64,000 bases of DNA from Diphasiastrum complanatum (Eukaryota > Streptophyta > Lycopodiopsida > Lycopodiales > Lycopodiaceae): contig CM055094.1 in assembly GCA_029204225.1 (NCBI GenBank), forward strand, positions 22,256,657-22,320,656, given 5' to 3'. The position numbers and the translations under genes are program-made. The notes below the pieces were generated by a model. It did not search any database. It was not told the DNA's origin and saw only the letters and a program-made list of their open reading frames with translations. Below, in pieces: positions 1 to 9,545 of the stretch. Positions within the stretch are counted from its first letter, which is position 1. Each line of letters begins with the position of its first letter.

Positions 1-283
1 ATGGAGATTGTCAACAATAGGATTGAAAAGAACATTGTTAGTATTGAATATGCACAAGCCTCACAATCACAAATGATTAGGTGTTATGATCTGATCCAAA
101 ATAGTTTCTTTTCAGCCTCTGATCTTCAATAGACCTGAAATATGCTTTTGATCCACAAGTTCAACTCACAAAACAAAGGTTAGTAAGATTTGATCAACAA
201 AGCAATGCAAAATCATGCTAGAACTTGATCAAACATCCAAATATCACCAAAAATGGAATACTTACTGTAAATAGAAGCCAACC

Positions 284-296
284 AGCTCTGATACCA
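284..296 (-). other. Primer-binding site of the family A element
   Basis: On the minus strand this reads TGGTATCAGAGCT, complementary to the 3' end of plant initiator-Met tRNA, the usual copia primer. It directly abuts the LTR end at 297. Confidence 0.9.
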
Positions 297-951
297 TGTG
301 AAAAATACAGATCCTAAGTGGATCTAAACTCCAAGATCATTGGCTTGAATGCTTGCACTCCAAACTACATAAGCTAGGAATTGGCAACACATTCTATGCT
401 ACCTAGAATGCAAAGAACTTGATCAAAAAGCATTTATCACAAATGGAAACTTCCATAAACATCAAGTGCGGCCCAAAATAGCATTATACAGTCCATAATA
501 CATCAGCCTATCACTTTTGGAAAGCACCTAAGATCATACACAATAGCTTGAAGACAATACACACAACAATGCTCTCAATGGAGGAAGAAACAATGACAAT
601 GATCTATTGATCTCAATGAAGCATACAAAAGGTTTCTCCAACCTGTTCTCCACGACTTCCCTACTATTTATGGATGAGGAAGATGACTCTCTCTCCTCTC
701 TCTAGAAGGTACTTGACCCTAGATATTCCCTATATAGGAAAAATAGCTAAAAATGGCTTATATGACCAAAATACATCAAAATGGTCTCATTTTGAAGGGT
801 ATGAAGTTTGACACTTCATCATACTGAAAAAATACAGTAAATAAAAACATTGTGGCCTGGTTCACACGTGTGAAACTCCAGAACCAAAACTATTTACAAT
901 TTTAGCCAATTTAGGCCTCAAACTAGCTAGGAAATGTTGACAATTTTCACA
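297..951 (-). repeat. Family A LTR (655 bp)
   Basis: It begins TGTGAAAA and ends TTTTCACA, with the same 655-bp length as both A2 LTRs (51211-51865 and 56987-57641). It contains a TATATAGG-like box (about 730) and the palindrome CACACGTGTG at 863-872, which lies upstream of that box in element orientation. Confidence 0.95.
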
Positions 952-1800
952 TGCAACACATGACATGGGACGCTCAGGCATTGGGATGTTGGACTGCCTT
1001 AACGGGCCTCCAACAACAACTCCACCAGATGCTCGATGAACAAGCTACCGAGAAGTCTCGAGGCCAATTGGTGGCAGGGCAAAGGTTGCAGGCCTTGACT
1101 GATCAGGTCGCACAATTGAAAAGAGAGAATGAAAAAGAGAGGATAGAGAACCAAACATAGGTCCAAGAACTCAAGGACCAACTGAAGAAAGCAGACCAAG
1201 TGGCTCAACAAGATACATAGCTCGTGTCCAAACTTCAAACCGAGCTCAACCAAGAAAAGACCATGCGACAAACGTACCAATCAAACCGCCAGCACCTAGT
1301 GCTGAAACAGAAGACATTAGAGTAGGAGCGTGAATCTCCCAGAGCCAATGACAGATCGCTCAACAACTATATCTGCGCCTTGTAGCACAAGGTTGCAAAA
1401 GATAAGATGGAGATGTAGAGAGCCCAGGCCAACTTCGCAACCCAACAGGTGACCCTAGAGCTCAAGGTCCAGCAAGCAGATCGGCAAGTGAAGGCCATCC
1501 AAGTTGCACTAGATCAGATGGTCTCGTCGCGAAAGAAGATGAGACACCGGCCGTCCAGAAACTCTAGAAAAATGGGCCGAGTACTACAAAGACCAATTTG
1601 TGCGAGCATTCCAAATCTATCAGGACCAATCCAAACTTCATGATGCTATGTTCACCTCTAAAGACAGGAGCTGGCAACTCTACATGCCGCACTCCAAGAA
1701 GACAAGCAAGCACTCAAGTCTATCGAAGGTCAGCTGCAAACCTTGAAGAAGCAGTTCATTGCCGTTCTAGAGTTCTCCACTGCTCTAGACGACAATTTAC
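951..1800 (+). pseudogene. Decayed coiled-coil protein ORF (unrecognised)
   Basis: The frame starting at 951 reads a Gln/Lys/Glu-rich, heptad-like sequence (LQQQLHQML..., VQELKDQLKKA) through five in-frame stops at 1158, 1218, 1323, 1383 and 1416. All five are TAG, and they sit in a Gln-rich chain. The right-arm copy shares the first four but still has CAG at the fifth. After about 1550 the frame shifts, and similar sequence continues to about 1800 (KDRELATLHAALQEDKQ-like). I do not recognise the family. Upstream of LTR I and in the same orientation, it may be part of a retroelement, or of a host gene that was captured or overrun. Confidence 0.6.
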
Positions 1801-2087
1801 TTTTAACTTTTCAATATCTCATTATACTAGCTTTTTATTATTTTTCTCTGCCTTTCCCGACTTTCCCCCCTCTCTAATTCCAACATCATTCCCATTTATC
1901 AGGTTGCATCAGAGGCAAATTAATTTTTTTTTTGTTTTTGCCGTCCCTACTGGCTTTGTCTAGGTTAAGGATTTTGGCTATTTTTGTGATGTTTTCGGGA
2001 GTCCTCCATTCCGTTTTGTAGCAGGCCTTTGTGCCATCATCAATTTTTCGCACGATTGACGCTTCCAATTGGAGCTAGATCACATGC
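1801..2087. other. Pyrimidine-rich stretch between two ORF remnants
   Basis: T/C-rich sequence with no convincing ORF. The right arm carries the same block at about 61776-61962. It could be an intron of the decayed gene or non-coding retroelement sequence; no clear splice sites settle this. Confidence 0.35.
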
Positions 2088-2419
2088 ATCAACCCCCTCT
2101 CTTTGTTCCACCTCAATACGTGTAAGAGTACCAGCCATCAGGAGCAAAGAACTTGTCTGATGCCCTCGCAGAGCACATCAAGCACTGCCACACCACTGCC
2201 ACCACCCTTCTAGAAGCCCTTCATCTCACATATAACGAGCTCTGGACCCTATACTATGACTGCCACCAATACCATCCCGCCACCCTCATCATCTGTTACA
2301 ACATGGCCTTGGCACATTATAGTGCCATTGTCCAAGATCCATCCATCCACCATCCGTGCTCCATCTCTGACTTTTCCTTCATAGAATCCGCCTCCACCAT
2401 CGACTACCAGCAACTTTAG
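2088..2419 (+). pseudogene. Unrecognised helical ORF remnant, left-arm copy
   Basis: The frame reads LDHMHQPPLFVPPQYV, a stop, then an open stretch to 2419 with SDALAEHIKHCHTT, LLEALHLTYNELWTLYYDCH and CYNMALAHY. The right-arm copy (61431-61772, minus) has a Pro codon where this one has the stop, so the left copy is the more broken. The aromatic, helix-like composition is not a known retroviral domain that I recognise. It precedes the proline-rich ORF closely. Confidence 0.55.
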
Positions 2420-2435
2420 CTCACTTTCTCACATT

Positions 2436-2889
2436 TTGACCTCCAAACTAGCGGAGATTGCACCTTCGACCATGATCTCTAGTATGCCACTCAAGTCGAA
2501 GCCACCACCTCTTTTCATATCGAACATTCCCGAGTTTGAGATCACATCTCCTCCTCATGGATCCTCACCACCTTGCGCCATCTCGCCTCCCATCATCTCT
2601 TCGCCCCCCAAATCTGATCTTCCATCCACCTCCGCCGTTCCTCCTCGCACCGTGGACAACCTCGCTGATCTTGTGGTGGTACACAAGCACTGGTACCATA
2701 AGGTCTGGTCGATACCTGACTCAGTCAGCTCTCTGCGTCCATGAATATCCAGATATCAAGACAAGGGATGGCTATAAATTACCTAGAAAGCTCAAGGAGC
2801 TCCTCAAGAAACAACTAGAGTGGAGGAAGACGGTACTTTTGCGTAACCCAGAGCTGGTAAAAGGGTATCTTGCAGCTCCTATAGTTTAA
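2436..2889 (+). pseudogene. Proline-rich ORF with basic C-terminal block, unrecognised
   Basis: From a TTG at 2436 (no ATG is evident) the frame encodes a Pro/Ser-rich stretch (SPPHGSSPP, SPPIISSPPK) of about 80 residues. In a second frame, to 2889, follows a basic block with HEYPDIKTRDGYKL and LKELLKKQLEWRKTVLLRN. In the right arm (60947-61405) both parts lie in one frame of 152 codons, so the left copy carries a frameshift. It has no recognised domain. A disordered linker followed by a basic tail would fit a nucleic-acid-associated protein, but that is inference. Confidence 0.5.
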
Positions 2890-3873
2890 AGGCATATCCA
2901 TCGTACCATCCAATGCCTAGAAGAAAATCTTGGTCAGCATTGAAGACTCCAAGTGTCGAGGCCTAAATTGGCCATTAATAAGATCAGATAAGTGTTGAAG
3001 CACAACGGGCGATTTCCAAAGGGCCTTCAACCGCTTCATGACTGAAACGACTAACTCTCCAGATCTCATCATACTAGAAGCTCAATTATAATGTGGAGAC
3101 ACTGCTGACAGCTGCAAAAGTGGTTACATGGTGGGACATGTGCTTTGGTGAATACTGTTTCAATCCGAACAAAGCCTTCAAAGCACCGGCCATCGTTGAC
3201 GGCCATTGTTGATCGAATCCCCTTTAACCGGACCTACCATCACCTATCTGCTACATCATTTGTTAATATAGCAAGGTTGGAATGATGGCATAGGACGGGA
3301 TTCCTGGGGAATATGCACCCGATGTTCGGCCCAATCCGCTCACAATCTATAACTCGCAGCACATTGTGTTTCCATTTCGTCCGCGTAGTTGCTAAAACCC
3401 ATTGAAAGATCCGCGATGTCAAAGATACAAAGGGCCAACAACTAGAGCAGGCTCCATGAAGCACGTTTCACCACCTTCGTGTATCATTTTCTTTAGTAAC
3501 AAAAAAAAAAAAGAGAAGAAAGAAAGAAAAAGAGAGAAAAAGAAGTACTGAAAAAGTATCAAGGAACTCATTTTTATTTTCTTGTTTTTCACCATTAATT
3601 CAATTTTTTTCTTTCTTATTTTTATTTATTCATATATATAATTATTTTTCATTTATCTATTTGTACATACACCTTCTTTGTTTTCCCCCCCTCTACAACT
3701 CAATTTTGTTGCCAAATTTTTTTCTTCTCATCACTTTTCGCCAAATCTTTTTCCCCTCTTGTCTATACCTCTTTTTTCCCTTCCTTTCGCAACGGTCTCA
3801 CATCGCCACGCATGCAACCACCAATGACATATGTAAGTGCCAAGGGATTGTCACCAAATTTGTAGTGGGAGCT
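2890..3873. other. Unassigned sequence leading to a polypurine tract
   Basis: No intact ORF is convincing. Around 3240-3470 one plus-strand frame is open for long runs between stops and is kept in the right arm, so it may be further decayed coding sequence. 3500-3545 is A/G-rich and 3570-3790 is T/C-rich. The stretch ends with GTAGTGGGAGCT (3862-3873), a plausible polypurine tract just before LTR I. Confidence 0.4.
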
Positions 3874-4553
3874 TGTTAGAGGATTCTGGTGAAAATTTTT
3901 CTAACGGATTCCAGATGCCAAAAAGAGCCTAATGGATATCAAGTGAAGGAATCAAGCCACCAAACTACATTAAGGAGCATTGACAAATAAGAAGATTTGG
4001 AATCCAGATTTACTAGGAACACCAATATCAGAAGGTTGATGAGACCAATGAGCAAAAAGAAACCCTAGCGCCTCCCCAACATATTTTACGTCGACGAGAA
4101 CAAAAGCATCGCCAAGTCAATTTAATGACTTAGATCTAAATTGTAATATAACGTCAAACACCCTTAGAAGGTGCATTGTACTTGTAAGCCAAGGGCACGT
4201 GAAATAGAATTAGATCTATGCTCCAATGGGCCAAAAACAAGAAAGGACCCAAGTAGTATTAAATGCATTTTGGCTTATAACTTTTTAAGATAGCCAAGTT
4301 CGTATGGCACATGGTTTTTGGGTGAACCAAAAACCCTAACCCTAGCTTTGTCTATAAGTAGGGATGTGACACCATTTTGGATTCACTTTTCATTTGTAAG
4401 AATAGAGATTGAGAGAGAGAGAGAGAGAGAGAGAAGAGAAGCCTCCTCCTCCATTTTTCTTACTTTTGTGAAGCCTTTCTATTTTGCCATTGTATGCTTG
4501 ATTGTGGATGTATGAAAGTTTGATTGTAGTTTCTTAATCATGCTATCACATAT
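3874..4553 (+). repeat. LTR-like sequence I (left arm), cut by C1
   Basis: It starts TGTTAGAGGATT right after a purine-rich tract, carries a TATA-like box (CTATAAGTAGGG near 4351) and a short GA run (about 4410-4436), and is broken at 4553 by a family C LTR. The right-arm copy is 59280-59963. These are the hallmarks of a 3' LTR. Its 3' end and partner LTR are not visible, so the family is unknown. Confidence 0.55.
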
Positions 4554-4943
4554 TGTTGAATTCACACGTGTGGGATGCCCTACACATGTACTTTTGATCT
4601 CCTAAGCCCAATAATATCATAAAGATCTGACTAGCATTGATTGACAATAGGAAAGCTGATCATACAAGAAATATTATTGTGTTACAAGCAAGATCTGTCA
4701 ACAAAACATGAAACTAAGTGTAATAAATGTCTCAACTCGGCTAGAGAGAGAAAATGAAAGTACAAGCTCGAGTAGAGAGAGAGGGCACAAAGAGCTTAGT
4801 CTCCAAATTTGCATTACACACAAATTTCATCATCTTCTCAATGAGATTACATCACATATATATAGATCCATGGACTCTCCTCCTACTTTGAGTTGAATTG
4901 GAGTTATGAATCCACCTCTCAAGCTATCTAGACTTATTCAAGC

Positions 4944-5763
4944 TGTTGAATTTCACACGTGTGGATTGTCCACTACATGTACTTGTGATCTCCTAAGGTG
5001 TGTAGATGCACCAAGATCAAGACTAGATTGAGATTCAAGATCTATCTTTGATTCTATGGCAAAAACACACTACTACATGCATTCAATCACTTCCAACTCT
5101 CACTCACACGTGTGGGAAGTGTTCCAAAAGTATTCTAAGTAAAAACAAGCTGCTCTCCTCGGGTAGAGAGAGAAAAACCATCATGAGATCTCGGGTAGAG
5201 AGAGAAAGCTAGAAATTCAATGACACTCAAAATCCACTCAATCTCAAAATCAATTAGATCCAAAAGGAGGAGCACAATGATACTAATAGATTCATGAGCT
5301 ACCACTATGCTTAACTATGATTGGATCACACTTTGCCACCTCTTAATCCTATTGGACCATTGATCCATGCACCTCTAAATTCTATTGGACTATATCCAAG
5401 CACACCTCAATTTTCTATTGGACCTCACAAGGTTCCACCTCTAAATCCTATTGGACCTCTTAAGCTTCATCAAACAAAAGCATGACACTTGTCTACACTC
5501 TAATTGGCACAAGTTTGGCTCTATTTTGGCTCAATATTGGCATTACAAGTGGAAATGGATAATTTGCCATCTATGCCAAATTTGACCCTATCAACATCCT
5601 ACACCTAAATGCTTGACTATGAAATTCTATGAGACCCCTATATCAAACATTTTGATTTACTTTACAATTCTCCACACGTGGGAACATCCTCCACACATGT
5701 GAGATTCACTTACAAACTTCTATCATAAAAAATACCAAGCTAGATTTTTGCCAATTTCTCACA
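4944..5763 (-). repeat. Element B 3' LTR (820 bp)
   Basis: It runs from TGTTGAATTTCACACG to CAATTTCTCACA and is followed by CTCCTCCTC, a GAGGAGGAG polypurine tract on the coding strand. CACACGTGTG occurs at 4954-4963 and 5105-5114. Confidence 0.93.
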
Positions 5764-5889
5764 CTCCTCCTCAAAAAATAGCTTGGAAAGGTACTAGATC
5801 ACTTGAGAAGTTTGTAAATATTTTTGAGTGGATCCTTTGGTATGCATAAGAAGTGAAGATCAGCCAAGGGATCCATCATAGCAGCACCC
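5764..5889. other. Element B 3' untranslated region and polypurine tract
   Basis: Holds the polypurine tract next to the LTR and about 100 bp with no ORF beyond the chimeric ORF's stop at 5890. In families C, D and E the pol stop lies within about 20 bp of the tract, so B's 3' end is arranged differently. Confidence 0.6.
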
Positions 5890-8463
5890 TCACCATATCC
5901 ATGATAAGATCTCTTTGGTAGAGATCTCTTGCCAATGCCCTTGAAGAGTGCTCCACCAATATGCCACTATTATCATGGGCTTCCTCCATGCTTGATGATG
6001 ATCTTTGCCTTGAAAGTTCCACTTGCATGATGGATGCACCATAAATAGAGAAATCTGAGGCTTCCAAGCCTCATAAGGATTATGGAGATCAAGATCATAA
6101 GATGTGAAACTATGATGATTATCAAGATTATGCTTTCTAGCTTGACTAGTCCACATACAATGAACTATATCCATGATGGATCTAGTCTTGATATCAAAGA
6201 CTATCTTGATCTTTTTTAGGCTAGTTACTCTCTCAAGGATGTAAGTGTCCACTTTGAATGCTTCACTTAATCTCAAGAGGAGTTTACAATTTGCCTCAGA
6301 ACATGTGAAAACATGATTTTCAAAAAAGTGAGTACCAAGCTCAATCTTGTTCTTACTAGAACCAAGAGCATACTTTTGACAATACAATATCTTGCTTTCA
6401 AAAAGTATTGGAAACACATCTAAGTCAATAATGACAAGAAACATGTCCATACCATAAGCATCATACAAAACCAGTATAGCTTTTCTTGAACTTTGAGATC
6501 CAAAAAATTCAATGAAGCAAGATAGCATTTCAAGCAAAGGAAGAGAAGCATATATGAATGTGTTGTAGTAGATACAACATGAAAGATGCCCCTCTTTGCC
6601 ATGTAAGGTGAGCCATAAAGACTCGGCCATGCATCTTGAAGATCTTCTTGAAATCATATGAAGAAGAAACTCCTCCTCACACATTGGCCCCATCATAACT
6701 TGAATACCTTCAAAAAGGATAACTTGTGATGCTTCTTGAGAAGCCTTGATCTCGGCCACTTCCAAGATTGAATCTTCATGCAATATGACATCTCTATTCA
6801 CGATCACATTTGAAATAGAGAGTGTAAAGACACTAAAGGCCTCCTTGATGGATAAGTATCCAATCATGATCCATGAGCTTGGATCATCCTTCCTTCTTGT
6901 TTCCAAGGGAATATGTGCAAAGCAAGCACTACCAAGTTCACTAAGGTGATCAACCTTAGGCTTCATCTTGAATAACACTTCATATGGTGCTATTCCTTCA
7001 AGAGCTCCAATACTCCTCAAAGCTTTGATCTTCAATGAGAATTTCTTCTCAACATATGCTTTGAATAATAAGGAATAATCATACACCATAATACTTGAAG
7101 AGAGAAGATATGTGCATCTTGTGTAATCCTCCTCCTTTGAAATATTGAAAATATAAGAAACATCAAGAGAGTTTGCACTCTCACTTGGATCCAATTTGTA
7201 GATGCCTTCAAATCTTGATCCATATGCAAGGATCTCACCATCCTTCTTAATCACACAATTGTCAATATTGAAATTGACATCAAAGCCACTATCAAGAAGT
7301 TGGCCAACACTTAAGATGTTCTTTGTAAGCTTTGGGACAAAAAGAACATTGTTGAGAAAGAGATCTTTAGAAGATGCAAGCTTCAAGGGAATAATCCCTA
7401 CTCCTTCAATATTGCACTCATGCTTACTTGCAAAGTATATGGTCTTCTTGACTCCATCATAAGGCATGATAGATGAAAAAAAGTTCTTGGAGCCACACAT
7501 ATGTGAAGATGCTCCACTATCAATATACCATGAGTCATCCTTGTTGAAGGTGGAAGAGGAGAAGCTTGATGCCATAAGAGAGCCTTCTCCATCACTTGCA
7601 ATATAGTCTTCTTTCTCATTGGTGATGTTGGCTTGATTGAGTTGATTCTTCTTCTTGAAGCAATTGGTGGCATAATGGCCTTTCTTGCCACAATAAAAGC
7701 ACTTGATCATCTTCTTCTTGAGATTTGAATTAGAAGCATGAGAGGTATCCTCCTCCTCTCCATCTTGGTCTTTAGCTTTGTCATTAGAGAAGTGATGGTG
7801 TTGCTTCTTACTCCTCTCTTTGTGCTTGGCAAATAGAACTTTGCCATCATCATGATTGAGTGATAGCTTGTCCATCCTCAAGAGTTTGTACTCTTGTCTT
7901 GATTCTTCAGAAATAAGCACACTTTGAAGGGCCTCCAAACTTGGTAGCTCCTCCTTAATAGCATAGGATTGGACAAGGTTGTCATATTCATCTCTCAAGC
8001 CATTGAGAATGACTTAGACTAGCTCACTTTGATTGATTGAGTCACCAATACATGCAAGCTCCCTATGAATATCCTTGACTCTCAAAACATAATTAGATGC
8101 ACTCTCATCACTCTTTTGACTACTTTGGAATATTTGATTTCTAAGAGTGAGGAGCCTAGAGGTGTTCTTAGCCTCATAGATGGACTTGAGACAATCCCAA
8201 GCTTCCTTGGATGTAGAACAATCACCAATCTCCCTCAATATCTCATTAGAGACATTCATCTTAATGTAGTGGAGAGCCATCCTAGCTCTCTTCTTGTATT
8301 TTTGTACTTCTTGAAGGACTTGAGGCTCCTCCTCAATCCCAAGTACAATGTCCATCACATCTTGGAGTATCAAGATGGACTCCATCCTCAACTTCCATAT
8401 TGAATAATTGGAAGTAGACAATCTCTCACTTGGTTGCAACAAGTATGAACTCATTGAAGTCAT
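5890..8463 (-). pseudogene. Element B gag-protease-X chimeric ORF, one stop codon
   Basis: Two open stretches (8463-8014, 149 codons; 7998-5890, 702 codons) lie in the same frame, separated by a TAA at 8014-8016 where relatives have CAA (ELVQVILNGL context). The product would run gag, zinc knuckle CFYCGKKGHYATNC, protease (DSGASSHM), then a shrunken integrase piece lacking the HHCC region and most of the catalytic core (APYEVLFKMKPKVDHL, HIPLETRRKDDPS). About 290 further codons follow that I cannot match to RT, RNase H or any other domain, ending ...KEILSWIW. An open frame across these joins in an otherwise decayed neighbourhood is notable. It could be a functional gag-type protein of a parasitic element, or a very young rearrangement. 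Confidence 0.75.
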
Positions 8464-8597
8464 GTAAAGTGGAGATAAATAAAAGTTATGAACAAAAAAT
8501 GTTGCTTCTCTCTCACTATAGGATCCAATAATGGTGTGCTACCATCTCCTATGCAAGATCTTGCAACAAACTGTGAGATGATTCTCACTAGCTATCT
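8464..8597. other. Element B leader remnant
   Basis: About 130 bp similar to the C1 leader (19020-19160), joined directly to an internal point of the 5' LTR. The primer-binding site and the adjoining LTR end are absent. Confidence 0.7.
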
Positions 8598-9314
8598 TTT
8601 GATTCTATGGCAAAAACACACTACTACATTCATTCAATCACTTCCAACTCTCACTCACACGTGTGGGAAGTGTTCCAAAAGTATTCTAAGTAAAAACAAG
8701 CTGCTCTCCTCGGATAGAGGGTGAAAAACCATCATGAGCTCTCGGGTAGAGAGAGAAAGCTAGAAATTCAATGACACTCAAAATCCACTCAATCTCAAAA
8801 TCAATTAGATCCAAAAGGAGGAGTACAATGATACTAATAGATTCATGAGCTACCACTATGCTTAACTATGATTGGATCACACTTTGCCACCTCTTAATCC
8901 TATTGGACCATTGATCCATGCACCTCTAAATTCTATTGGACTATATTCAAGCACACCTCAATTTTCAATTGGACTTCACAAGGTTCCACCTCTAAATCCT
9001 ATCGGACCTCTTAAGCTTCATCAAACAAAATCATGACACTTGTCTACACTCTAATTGGCACAAGTTTGGCTCTATTTTGGCTCAATATTGGCATTATAAG
9101 TGGAAATGGATAATTTGCCATCTATGCCAAATTTGACCCTATCAACATCCTACACCTAAATGCTTGACTATGAAATTCTATGAGACCCCTATATCAAACA
9201 TTTTGATTTACTTTACAATTCTCCACACGTGGGAACATCCTCCACACATGTGAGATTCACTTCCAAACTTCTATCAGACAAAATACCAAGCTAGATTTTT
9301 GCCAATTTCTCACA
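8598..9314 (-). repeat. Element B 5' LTR, truncated (717 bp)
   Basis: Aligns with the 3' LTR from about 5042 onward (CTATCTTTTGATTCTATGG) to the shared end TTTCTCACA at 9314; the part next to the leader is deleted. It has CACACGTGTG at 8656-8665. A handful of substitutions separate it from the 3' LTR. Confidence 0.9.
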
Positions 9315-9545
9315 CAAGCCACCTCAATATGTCGAATTGTGCCACCTAGTCTTTTCATGCATTAAATGTGGCATGCAAAGTACAAATGGCAATTCCTATG
9401 GTAGCTCGAGTTTCTACTTCTACCTACCTTGAATATTTTATTCTAAGATGGGTCTTTACGAAGCCAAAAGAGCTCAATTCATATTTGGCATTTTTCAAAC
9501 CCCTACTTACAACATTAGATAGATTTTTCCAATATTTTGACACTC

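Larger units (their letters stand above)
1..951 (-). mobile_element. Family A copia element, 5' end only (runs off the window)
   Basis: Positions 1-951 match 56691-57641 of element A2 nearly base for base (one visible difference near position 505). The element lies on the minus strand, so the window holds its 5' LTR (297-951), its primer-binding site (284-296) and the start of its leader; gag-pol lies beyond the left edge. The LTR ends ...TTTTCACA at 951 and is followed by TGCAA (952-956), the expected TSD. It interrupts the left arm of the large inverted repeat: the right arm carries the same flank without an LTR. Confidence 0.93.
4944..9314 (-). mobile_element. B: non-autonomous copia element with a chimeric ORF
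   Basis: Flanked by perfect TSDs CAAGC (4939-4943 and 9315-9319), with the uninterrupted target still present in the right arm near 58895. It consists of a 3' LTR (4944-5763), an internal region with a gag-protease-led ORF (5890-8463), and a 5' LTR that has lost about 98 bp together with the primer-binding site (8598-9314). There is no RT or RNase H, so movement would need enzymes from another copia element. The intact TSDs suggest the LTR/PBS deletion happened after insertion. Confidence 0.92.
4554..9542 (-). repeat. C1 3' LTR (613 bp) split by element B
   Basis: It begins TGTTGAATTCACAC and ends ATATTTTGACA in plus orientation; the two pieces are 4554-4943 and 9320-9542. It matches the uninterrupted right-arm LTR (58667-59279) and the 5' LTR at 19798-20409. 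It carries CACACGTGTG at 4563-4572, almost at its end. The right-arm copy has CACACATGTG at the same place. Confidence 0.93.

Noticed and set aside
1158-1418. TAG read as Gln by a variant code or restored by RNA editing
   Set aside because: Other pol genes here end at ordinary stops including TAG; U-to-C editing is organellar; arm comparison shows simple C-to-T decay.
952-3873. Endogenous pararetrovirus
   Set aside because: No movement protein, coat zinc finger or RT motif; an LTR-like end is present instead.
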